The notes beneath the pieces were generated by a model that was not told the DNA's origin, ran no database searches, and saw nothing but the letters and a program-made list of their open reading frames with translations. 6,607 nt of DNA, taken from positions 1-6,607 of the forward strand of contig CACXCK010000082.1 in the NCBI GenBank assembly GCA_902766135.1, written 5' to 3'. Shown here piece after piece: positions 1 through 6,227 of this stretch. Each line of letters begins with the position of its first letter. Positions within the stretch are counted from its first letter, which is position 1. The position numbers were made by a program, and so were the translations under genes. The stretch is from an uncultured Erysipelotrichaceae bacterium (GTDB lineage Bacteria; Bacillota_I; Bacilli_A; RF39; UBA660).

Positions 1-528
1 CTTCAAAGTGGTTCAGATAGAATTTTAAAACTAATGGGTAGACGTTATACTAAAGAAGAATATATTGCTTTATACAAAAAAATGAAAGAAAAAATACCAG
101 GCGTTGCAATTACAACCGACATTATTGTAGGCTTCCCAGGTGAAACAGAAAGTGATTTCAATAATACTTTAGAGGTGGTGAATGTTTGCCATTTTGATGG
201 AGCATATACTTTCATCTTTTCTCCAAGAGAAGGCACACCTGCTGCCAAAATGAAAGATGATACTCCATTAAGTGAAAAAGAAAGAAGACTTAAGTGTTTA
301 AATGAAATCATCAATAACTATTCAAAAGAAGCTAATAATGAATATTTAAACAAGACAGTTAAAGTTTTAATATTAGGGGAAAGTGAAAAGGATCATAACA
401 AGGTATATGGTTATACAGAAACGATGAAATTAGTAAATGTAAATGCCCCAAAAAGCTCAATAGGTAGTATTATAAATGTCAAAATTACAGATGCCAAAAG
501 CTTTAGTTTAGATGGAGAAGAGATATAA
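1..528 (+). CDS. miaB: tRNA-2-methylthio-N6-dimethylallyladenosine synthase MiaB, 3' part (5' end outside window)
   Basis: Partial gene: the frame is open from base 1, and an internal ATG at 34 is not the start. MiaB is a radical-SAM methylthiotransferase that adds the 2-methylthio group to isopentenyl-A37 of tRNAs reading UNN codons. Visible parts are the second half of the radical-SAM barrel, beginning at LQSGSDRILKLMGRRYT, then the TDIIVGFPGET motif and the FIFSPREGTPAAKM segment. A C-terminal TRAM domain follows (about the last 65 residues), ending in the family-typical AKSFSLDGE. The GTPAA motif and this ending fit MiaB better than its relatives RimO or MtaB. The N-terminal UPF0004 domain and the CxxxCxxC cluster motif lie outside the window, so catalytic integrity cannot be judged. 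The stop codon sits in the loop of a terminator hairpin. Confidence 0.93.
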   Translation, partial: LQSGSDRILKLMGRRYTKEEYIALYKKMKEKIPGVAITTDIIVGFPGETESDFNNTLEVVNVCHFDGAYTFIFSPREGTPAAKMKDDTPLSEKERRLKCLNEIINNYSKEANNEYLNKTVKVLILGESEKDHNKVYGYTETMKLVNVNAPKSSIGSIINVKITDAKSFSLDGEEI

Positions 529-544
529 CTCTTCTCATCTTTTT
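511..544 (+). terminator. Rho-independent terminator overlapping the end of miaB
   Basis: The left arm is 511-522 and the right arm 529-539. They form 8 bp (GAGAAGAG with CTCTTCTC), then a bulged G and 3 more bp (GAT with ATC). The loop is 523-528 and contains the miaB TAA. Five T residues follow at 540-544. The left arm therefore encodes the last residues of MiaB (DGEE). Confidence 0.8.
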
Positions 545-551
545 GAAATTA

Positions 552-560
552 TGTTAATAT
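552..560 (+). promoter_or_regulatory. Possible extended -10 promoter for the acidic-protein gene
   Basis: TGTTAATAT matches the extended -10 pattern TGn-TAATAT just after the miaB terminator. A weak -35 candidate (TTCTCA at 532-537) lies 17 bases upstream, inside the terminator stem. The predicted start of transcription, about base 567, would coincide with the ribosome binding site and leave a leader of only about 13 nt. That weakens the call. Confidence 0.3.
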
Positions 561-579
561 AAATATGAGGTAAGATAAT

Positions 580-783
580 ATGGAAACAGAAAAAGCCCTT
601 TTAGACGGTAAAAATATAGATGTTGTGGTCTCCCTAGATGAAGAATTTACCAAAGATTATTTATACATTGATGAAGAATTAGAAAATACTTTAGAATTTA
701 ACAAAGAAGAACTAGAGGCGCTAAACGAACAAACAATGGAAATAGAAAGCGTGAATAACGATGGACAGGGAAGCAAAAATTAA
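580..783 (+). CDS. Small acidic hypothetical protein (67 aa)
   Basis: I do not recognise this protein. The ATG at 580 has a plausible ribosome binding site (GAGG at 567-570, 9-nt spacer) and is the first gene after the miaB terminator. The product is strongly acidic: by count, 20 Asp/Glu against 5 Lys and no Arg. It has no Cys, no signal peptide and no membrane segment. Residues about 20-56 are rich in Glu and Leu with periodic Leu/Phe/Ile and are probably helical. The C-terminus (NNDGQGSKN) looks disordered. Its last 23 bases overlap the start of the next gene in another frame, which suggests translational coupling and a shared role. It could be an acidic partner or inhibitor of the downstream protein, but nothing in the sequence proves this. 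The good start and the overlap argue that it is real. Confidence 0.65.
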   Translation: METEKALLDGKNIDVVVSLDEEFTKDYLYIDEELENTLEFNKEELEALNEQTMEIESVNNDGQGSKN

Positions 784-2164
784 TGCCTTTTTATACGAAT
801 TTGTTAGACTATATCAAAATAATCCTAACCTTGGAATATATTCTGAAACATTTTATGCAGCCTTATGTGCTTACGGGACAAGAATACCTTTTTTTGGCCA
901 AGTAGGTATTGATTTTGATATTCAAAACACATTCTTTGAATACTGGCAAAAAGAATTCGCAAGTAACAGAAATATCATTGTCTATAGAACATCTGCCCAA
1001 AGACACTTCCTTCAATTCCAAAATGGCGATGAAAGAAATTACAACCATTACAAACTATATTTAAACTTTCCGAAACCTAAAATGTATTATGCTGTATCAA
1101 AAATATTTCATTATATTGCTAATGAAAACATCGAACATATGTCTAAAGTGGCTAACACAATAAGAAGCGACTCCGTAGTATTAAGAATAAATCATCAAAA
1201 AGACTTAATAAAAGTAATTAATTTTATTAATAATGACCCTGAATTACGAATGAGCGCTCTTCCAACAAATCCTTTTCTTCCAACCGAAGGCGTAATAGGC
1301 TATGGATATGACAAAATGCTAAGCTATAACGAAACCTTATCGATGTTATTAGAACAGTATTTCAAAGAGAAAAGATCATCAAATAGTCTTGCTATAGTTA
1401 GCACCAAAGATTTTCAAAAATATACTTATTATATAGCATATAACATGGATAAAAATCCTGAATTATTGAAATCATTAATGGAAAATCCAAAGGTTCTTAA
1501 AACATTTGGAAGACTACAAGGTTCTTCAAGTGAAGAAGAGGTTTTAACAAACTACAAAAGTGTGATTGAATTAATAAGTTTAAGCCTCAGCAATAACTTA
1601 AACATAAATGATTACTTAAAACTAATAGATAAATATAAGAGTACCGCATATGAGCTAACCGAAGAAAAGGCTTTTAAAGCCTTAATTAATGGCCGAGAAA
1701 AAGAAGAACGCCCAGAAGAACTCTTAAAAGAATATACTATCTATGCCATATTAAAATACGGTATTAATAATGTTTGCAATATTTTAATATCATATTTAAA
1801 TGGGAGTAGTAGAGCAATAACTCGCGAATGTAATTTTAGAACTCGCTTTATAATGTCCTTAAAAGCCACCCAATTACTAGCAATTACAGGCGGAAATATA
1901 AAAGGTTATGTTTATAAAACATTTGAAGCCAAAGGAAAACAAGTATTTAATGAAATATGTATAGCAACAGCCTCAAAATATGGGACTTTCCAATTAACCA
2001 CGGCCCTTAAAGAAGGAATGCTTGGAAACTATTCATATTTCACTAACGAAGGAGAACGAAACTTACGAAAACAGCTTAAGCTCTTCGTTCCTCAAGAAGT
2101 ATTTAACTATTATGCTAGAGAAGAACTAGATAAATTGAAATTACAAACAAGTATTAAAAGATAA
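761..2164 (+). CDS. Hypothetical protein with a HopA1-like (OspF-lyase-related) N-terminal half
   Basis: 467 aa and cytoplasmic-looking, with no signal peptide or membrane helix. The start at 761 is the first ATG after an in-frame TGA at 752-754. Its Shine-Dalgarno is weak (AGAAAG at 744-749), so it probably depends on coupling to the overlapping acidic-protein gene. Residues about 95-185 resemble, from memory, the HopA1 effector family. The ordered matches are KLYLNF (98-103), an SKV segment (128-130, Lys129), RSDSVVLRI (135-143, where HopA1 proteins show an R.D..VLY pattern) and a P.NPF.....GVIGYGYD stretch (168-184). HopA1 has partial structural similarity to OspF/SpvC phosphothreonine lyases, and relatives act with kinases in RiPP pathways. 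Residues about 230-467 form a mostly helical second half that I do not recognise. It fills the miaB-mutS gap that holds ricA/ymcA and cotE in Bacillus. The gene is certain; the family call is tentative and the substrate unknown. Confidence 0.85.
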   Translation: MDREAKINAFLYEFVRLYQNNPNLGIYSETFYAALCAYGTRIPFFGQVGIDFDIQNTFFEYWQKEFASNRNIIVYRTSAQRHFLQFQNGDERNYNHYKLYLNFPKPKMYYAVSKIFHYIANENIEHMSKVANTIRSDSVVLRINHQKDLIKVINFINNDPELRMSALPTNPFLPTEGVIGYGYDKMLSYNETLSMLLEQYFKEKRSSNSLAIVSTKDFQKYTYYIAYNMDKNPELLKSLMENPKVLKTFGRLQGSSSEEEVLTNYKSVIELISLSLSNNLNINDYLKLIDKYKSTAYELTEEKAFKALINGREKEERPEELLKEYTIYAILKYGINNVCNILISYLNGSSRAITRECNFRTRFIMSLKATQLLAITGGNIKGYVYKTFEAKGKQVFNEICIATASKYGTFQLTTALKEGMLGNYSYFTNEGERNLRKQLKLFVPQEVFNYYAREELDKLKLQTSIKR

Positions 2165-2194
2165 AAGAGAAAAAAATATTTCTCTTTTTTATCT
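2159..2194 (+). terminator. Rho-independent terminator overlapping the stop of the HopA1-like gene
   Basis: AAAAGAGAAA (2163-2172) pairs with TTTCTCTTTT (2179-2188) around a 6-base loop, and T residues run 2185-2190. Flanking AGAT (2159-2162) and ATCT (2191-2194) can extend the stem past two unpaired T. The TAA at 2162-2164 lies in the base of the left arm. The stem is AT-rich and so of modest stability. Confidence 0.7.
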
Positions 2195-2198
2195 ATCA

Positions 2199-2207
2199 TG
2201 ATATAAT
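2199..2207 (+). promoter_or_regulatory. Extended -10 promoter for mutS
   Basis: TGATATAAT is a perfect extended -10 (TGn then TATAAT at 2202-2207) between the preceding terminator and mutS. Transcription would start near 2214, giving a leader of about 20 nt that contains the ribosome binding site. No good -35 is seen 17 bases upstream, where the terminator T-tract lies. That is tolerable for an extended -10 promoter. Confidence 0.55.
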
Positions 2208-2219
2208 ATAATTCGTTTT

Positions 2220-2226
2220 AAGGTGG
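2220..2226 (+). promoter_or_regulatory. Ribosome binding site that decides the mutS start
   Basis: AAGGTGG lies 8 nt before the ATG at 2235. The in-frame GTG at 2223 falls inside this site and so is not the start. A further ATG at 2241 is spaced less well. Confidence 0.75.
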
Positions 2227-2234
2227 TAAGTGTC

Positions 2235-4778
2235 ATGAAGATGTTAGATATAGATTACAACGAATTAAGTCCAATGATGAGACAATATGTCGATATAAAA
2301 AAAGAGCACATGGATGAACTCCTTTTTTATCGTTTAGGTGACTTTTATGAATTGTTTTTCGAAGATGGTGAACTAGCAAGCCGTGAACTAGAATTAACCT
2401 TAACAGGTAAAAATGCTGGCTTAAAAGAACGTGTACCTATGTGTGGAGTCCCCTTTCATTCTGTGAAACCATACATTGAAAAACTAGTAACTAAAGGATA
2501 TAAAGTTGCTCTCTGCGAACAATTAGAAGATCCTAAAACAACCAAAGGCATGGTTAAAAGAGGTGTCGTTCAAGTAATAAGTAAAGGAACTATTGTCGAC
2601 TTAGAACTATTAAACGAACACGAAAACCACTACATAGCCTCCATAATAGATTACAATTACTTATATGTCCTATGTTATGCGGATATTTCAACCGGCGATG
2701 CCTATGCCGTAATATTACCTCATAAAGAAGATAAATTAATAAATATGATTTGTAGTCTAGGTATTTTAGAAATAGTTATGAAAGATAATCTAGATTCAGC
2801 CCTTATCTCAACCCTCAAAGGACATTATGGAATAGAAATATCATTCTCGAATGAAGAACTGGATAACGAATACAAAGAACTATATGCAGGAATTGAAGAT
2901 GAGCATATTATTCATGCCATGAAACACTTACTTTACTACCTAGTAGTGAAAGAACTAAAAGATTTAAGCCACTTCAAACCCCTAGAAGTAGTATATCCTG
3001 ACGACTACTTAGAAATGGATATCCATACCATTCGAAATCTTGAACTAACAGAAACATTAAGAATGAAAGATAGGACCTATTCTTTACTATGGTTAATTGA
3101 TAAAACAAGAACTAGCATGGGTTCTAGAAAATTAAAAAACTGGTTATTACATCCTCTAAAAAACAAAGAATTAATTATAGATCGTTACCACAAAATAGAG
3201 AAACTAAACAACGAATTTATTATTAAAGATAAATTAAGAGATAATTTATATGAGATATACGATATTGAAAGACTCTGTGCTAAAATATCTTGTGGCAGTG
3301 TTAACGCAAGAGACTTTCTTCAATTAAAAAGAAGTCTAAAAGTTTTACCTGAAATAAAAAGCGAAATATCATCTCTTGGTTTTGACTATGATATTAAAAC
3401 ACACGAAAATTTATATAACTTATTAGAGGCGTCTATATACGAAGACCCTCCGGTAACATTAAAAGACGGATACCTAATAAAAGAAGGGTATAATAAAGAA
3501 CTTGATGAATTAAAAAGCATTAGGAGTGGTGGCAAAGACTTCATTGCTGGCTTTGAAAATGAATTACGTGAAAAAACTGGAATTAAGAATTTAAAAGTTG
3601 GATACAACAAAGTCTTTGGCTACTATATTGAAATAACTAAAGGACAAATAAAAGAAGTAAGTGAAGACTTTCATTGGGAAAGAAGACAAACTCTTACTGG
3701 TGCTGAACGTTACATTAGTCCAAAACTAAAAGAAAAAGAAGCTATTGTTCTAAATGCTGAAGAAAAAATAATCGAATTAGAATATAATCTTTTTAACGAA
3801 GTAAAAGATACAATCAAAAAAGAGTTGCTACTTCTTAAAGATACAGCTAATGTAATTGCCGAAATAGATGCTATCACATCTCTTTCTGTAGTAGCTGAAG
3901 AGTATCATTTTGTAAAACCATCACTAAACACCAAGCATTTCTTAGAAATTAAAGATGGTCGTCATCCTGTTATTGAAAAAGTATCCAATATGGAATATGT
4001 AAATAACGACTGTATAATGGATGAGTCAATTAACACACTTTTAATAACCGGGCCAAACATGAGTGGAAAATCAACCTACATGCGTCAACTTGCAATTATC
4101 GTCATTCTAGCCCAAATGGGTTCATTTGTCCCAGCATCCAAAGCTAATCTCCCAATTATCGATAAAATATTCACAAGAATCGGTGCTAGCGACGACCTAG
4201 TAAGCGGTGAATCAACATTTATGGTAGAAATGAAAGAAGCCAAAAACGCCATCTGCAATGCTACTAAAGACTCCCTAATTCTATTTGATGAGTTAGGAAG
4301 AGGAACTGCCACCTATGATGGTATGAGCCTTGCAGAAGCAATACTATCTTACGTTAGTACCCACATTGGCTGTAAAACACTATTCAGTACTCACTATCAC
4401 GAACTAACAACCTTAGAAAGAATAATCCCAAGCATCAAAAATGTACATGTAAGTGCTACCGAAGAAGAAGGAAAACTAATCTTTTTACACAAGATTAAAA
4501 ACGGTTCAATAGATAAAAGTTATGGTATTCATGTGGCTAAATTAGCAGGACTTCCAGATGAAATAATAAACGATGCAACAAGAATTCTTGCAAATTATGA
4601 AAATAAGCCTCACAAAAATAAAGAAAATGAGCAAATTCAGTTGTTTATGGAATTTCCAGAAGAAAAAGAAAGTCCAGTAATAGATTCGCTAAGAAAAATA
4701 GACCCGCTTAGAATGACCCCAATGGAAGCTATTAATAAACTATATGAATTAAAAGAACAATTAGAAGAAAAAAAATAA
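2235..4778 (+). CDS. mutS: DNA mismatch repair protein MutS
   Basis: The product is 847 aa, close to the family norm of about 850-860. MutS binds mismatches and small loops as a clamp and recruits downstream repair factors by ATP-driven switching. All key elements are present. Domain I carries the mismatch-reading Phe-X-Glu motif (Phe37, Glu39 in GDFYELF). The connector spans about 125-250, and the core/lever contains RNLEL at 267-271. The ATPase has Walker A GPNMSGKST (606-614), a FDELGRGT Walker B with Asp685-Glu686, and STHYHEL with His720. The conserved C-terminal end PLRMTPMEAINKLYELK follows. QIQLF at 800-804 resembles a sliding-clamp binding motif, placed as in Bacillus MutS. The gene appears to be transcribed alone, with its own extended -10 upstream and a terminator at its stop. 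No mutL follows; nusB comes next. Confidence 0.98.
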   Translation: MKMLDIDYNELSPMMRQYVDIKKEHMDELLFYRLGDFYELFFEDGELASRELELTLTGKNAGLKERVPMCGVPFHSVKPYIEKLVTKGYKVALCEQLEDPKTTKGMVKRGVVQVISKGTIVDLELLNEHENHYIASIIDYNYLYVLCYADISTGDAYAVILPHKEDKLINMICSLGILEIVMKDNLDSALISTLKGHYGIEISFSNEELDNEYKELYAGIEDEHIIHAMKHLLYYLVVKELKDLSHFKPLEVVYPDDYLEMDIHTIRNLELTETLRMKDRTYSLLWLIDKTRTSMGSRKLKNWLLHPLKNKELIIDRYHKIEKLNNEFIIKDKLRDNLYEIYDIERLCAKISCGSVNARDFLQLKRSLKVLPEIKSEISSLGFDYDIKTHENLYNLLEASIYEDPPVTLKDGYLIKEGYNKELDELKSIRSGGKDFIAGFENELREKTGIKNLKVGYNKVFGYYIEITKGQIKEVSEDFHWERRQTLTGAERYISPKLKEKEAIVLNAEEKIIELEYNLFNEVKDTIKKELLLLKDTANVIAEIDAITSLSVVAEEYHFVKPSLNTKHFLEIKDGRHPVIEKVSNMEYVNNDCIMDESINTLLITGPNMSGKSTYMRQLAIIVILAQMGSFVPASKANLPIIDKIFTRIGASDDLVSGESTFMVEMKEAKNAICNATKDSLILFDELGRGTATYDGMSLAEAILSYVSTHIGCKTLFSTHYHELTTLERIIPSIKNVHVSATEEEGKLIFLHKIKNGSIDKSYGIHVAKLAGLPDEIINDATRILANYENKPHKNKENEQIQLFMEFPEEKESPVIDSLRKIDPLRMTPMEAINKLYELKEQLEEKK

Positions 4779-4805
4779 AAAGACTAGTATTTATTAGTCT
4801 TTTTT
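4777..4805 (+). terminator. Rho-independent terminator overlapping the mutS stop
   Basis: AAAAAGACTA (4777-4786) pairs perfectly with TAGTCTTTTT (4795-4804), a 10-bp stem with an 8-base loop. A T-run spans 4800-4805. The left arm begins inside the mutS TAA (4776-4778). The A-run and T-run symmetry might allow function in both directions. Confidence 0.8.
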
Positions 4806-4814
4806 GATAAAATA

Positions 4815-4825
4815 AGGGCGGTGAT
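4815..4825 (+). promoter_or_regulatory. Ribosome binding site for nusB
   Basis: AGGGCGGTGAT at 4815-4825 differs at one position from the AGGAGGTGAT-type consensus once the extra G is allowed for. It serves the ATG at 4833. The ATG at 4824 and the GTG at 4821 overlap this site and are unlikely starts. Confidence 0.65.
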
Positions 4826-4832
4826 GTTCTTT

Positions 4833-5228
4833 ATGAAACTTAGAAGTGAATTACGAAAACAAGCAATGACATACTTATATCAAATTGATGTCTTACAAAC
4901 GAATAAAGTCCCGTGTGACATCGAAGAAATACTAACCAATGACTCATCAACTAGAGATGATTTCATAAAGGATATAGTCTTTGGCGTTGAAAAAAACAAA
5001 CCAGAAATAGACGAAATAGCTAACAAGTATTTAAAGAATTGGCGAATAGATAGACTTGACAAAACAGGGGCCGCTATATTAAGAATGGCAATATATGAAA
5101 TGAAATACTTAGATACGCCACCAATAGTTGTCATAAACGAAGCTATAGAATTAGCTAAAATCTACACTGACGAAGAGTTAGTTAAAATGATTAATGCCGT
5201 TCTTGATAAATATATGAAGGACTTATAA
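4833..5228 (+). CDS. nusB: Transcription antitermination factor NusB
   Basis: 131 aa from the ATG at 4833, a normal length for NusB. NusB is an all-helical RNA-binding protein that pairs with NusE (ribosomal protein S10) on boxA RNA to stop premature termination in rRNA operons. Family features are the basic N-terminus followed by a helix (MKLRSELRKQAMTYLYQIDV, 1-20), WRIDRLDKTGAAILRMAIYE (70-89), TPPIVVINEAIELAKIY (95-111) and the terminal INAVLDKY (120-127). Starting at 4821 would add four residues that do not resemble the family. It heads a tight cluster with the HipA-like gene (1-nt gap) and xseA. Bacillus also has nusB close upstream of xseA, with folD between. Its promoter is unclear: read-through from mutS or an unrecognised promoter is possible. 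Confidence 0.95.
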   Translation: MKLRSELRKQAMTYLYQIDVLQTNKVPCDIEEILTNDSSTRDDFIKDIVFGVEKNKPEIDEIANKYLKNWRIDRLDKTGAAILRMAIYEMKYLDTPPIVVINEAIELAKIYTDEELVKMINAVLDKYMKDL

Positions 5229-5229
5229 T

Positions 5230-6225
5230 ATGGACTATACAAAAGACGGTTTTATAAATTTAGAATCAATCTATCGTAATCGTTCCAAATACTTAAACAA
5301 AATTATTATTCCTAACGATTTATGTGGGCCTCATTACAATGGCTATTGGCTAAAAATGGATAATCAAACATATTTTCTAAAAATCCCAAATACTCTATAT
5401 GATAGTACTAAGATTAAAAGAGAAATGTTTTGTGAATTATTAGGAGAAGAATTAGCAAGACTAATTGGTATTCAAACAATTGAATCAAATCTTGCTATGC
5501 TAAATTCCCAAAGCGCTTTCTATGGCATTCTATCTAAAAGCTATCTAAAGAGTGATGAAGATATTTATAGTGGGCGGCAAATCGTCGAGGATTATCTAAC
5601 ATACTTAGAAAAAGCAAAAGATCCTCTTACCAATAAAAATAGTTTTTATGAATATTTTGGCTATCAAAATCAAGATATTATGTTCGATAAAATAAGCGAA
5701 GGAAAACTAAAATATTACTATAATAGCTTAGAATTTATCTGGGCTTCACTAGAATATCATTTTAAAGGGCGTAAAAACAAAAAAGAAATTGTTGAAGGCA
5801 TCATGCAAAAGCTCACCAAAAGATATATCTTTCAATTTATTTTGATGCAAAAAGACTATCACTTAGCAAATTGGGAAATCGCTGAAAGCGATAATGGTGC
5901 TTACCTAGTTCCTCAATACGATATGGACATGTCTTTTTCAACCACATTTACAAATGAATCTAGAAATAATTCGATGCGTAGTGAAATGCCGAAAGTAAAT
6001 AACATCTACGAAGACATTAGACGTTTCTACAATACGTCATCAAGCGAATTTCAAAATGAATTTAATAGACAAATAAATCTTTTAACAGAAGATGTCATTG
6101 CATCTTGTATAGCTAAAATAGCTAAAAAATACAACTTAGATATTCCCCCTATCAGTTTAGCAATATATAGTGAGCACAGACGTAGAATATTATCACTAAT
6201 AGAAAGCCCTACAAAGGAAAGATAA
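5230..6225 (+). CDS. HipA-like kinase-fold protein
   Basis: 331 aa, cytoplasmic, with no signal peptide or membrane segment. GAAGGAC (5216-5222) gives a well-placed ribosome binding site inside the end of nusB, so translation is probably coupled. The protein looks like a HipA-family Ser/Thr kinase. YFLKIPN (48-54) offers the ATP-binding Lys51, and the KREMFCELLGEELARLIGI helix (63-81) follows as in HipA. The catalytic region reads KDYHLANWEI with Asp209 and Asn214, spaced as D-x4-N like HipA Asp309/Asn314. It is followed by VPQYDMDMSF, where Asp231 would be the metal-binding Asp (HipA Asp332). All core catalytic residues therefore seem present. It is shorter than E. coli HipA (440 aa), seems to lack the N-terminal subdomain, and has no HipB-type antitoxin beside it. 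A classical toxin role is therefore doubtful. The target is unknown. Confidence 0.88.
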   Translation: MDYTKDGFINLESIYRNRSKYLNKIIIPNDLCGPHYNGYWLKMDNQTYFLKIPNTLYDSTKIKREMFCELLGEELARLIGIQTIESNLAMLNSQSAFYGILSKSYLKSDEDIYSGRQIVEDYLTYLEKAKDPLTNKNSFYEYFGYQNQDIMFDKISEGKLKYYYNSLEFIWASLEYHFKGRKNKKEIVEGIMQKLTKRYIFQFILMQKDYHLANWEIAESDNGAYLVPQYDMDMSFSTTFTNESRNNSMRSEMPKVNNIYEDIRRFYNTSSSEFQNEFNRQINLLTEDVIASCIAKIAKKYNLDIPPISLAIYSEHRRRILSLIESPTKER

Positions 6226-6227
6226 TC

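Noticed and set aside
580..783. The 67-aa protein as a RiPP precursor for the lyase/kinase pair
   Set aside because: It has no Cys, few Ser/Thr, and no leader/core division or Gly-Gly-type cleavage site. Acidic composition alone is not enough.
2223..2234. GTG at 2223 as the mutS start
   Set aside because: It lies within the AAGGTGG ribosome binding site of the ATG at 2235, and the four extra residues do not resemble MutS N-termini.
4085..4312. Open frames on the minus strand opposite mutS, nusB, miaB and the kinase gene (such as 4085-4312, 4880-5134, 45-314, 6051-6257)
   Set aside because: They lie opposite well-supported genes, show no recognisable protein features, and are expected by-products of AT-rich codon use on the coding strand.
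4805..4813. TGATAAAAT as an extended -10 promoter for nusB
   Set aside because: Transcription would start about base 4820, inside the ribosome binding site, leaving a truncated Shine-Dalgarno. No -35 is visible, so I do not call it a promoter.
4833..6225. nusB plus the HipA-like gene as a toxin-antitoxin pair
   Set aside because: NusB is a conserved antitermination factor with no helix-turn-helix antitoxin character. The gene order only mimics a two-gene module.
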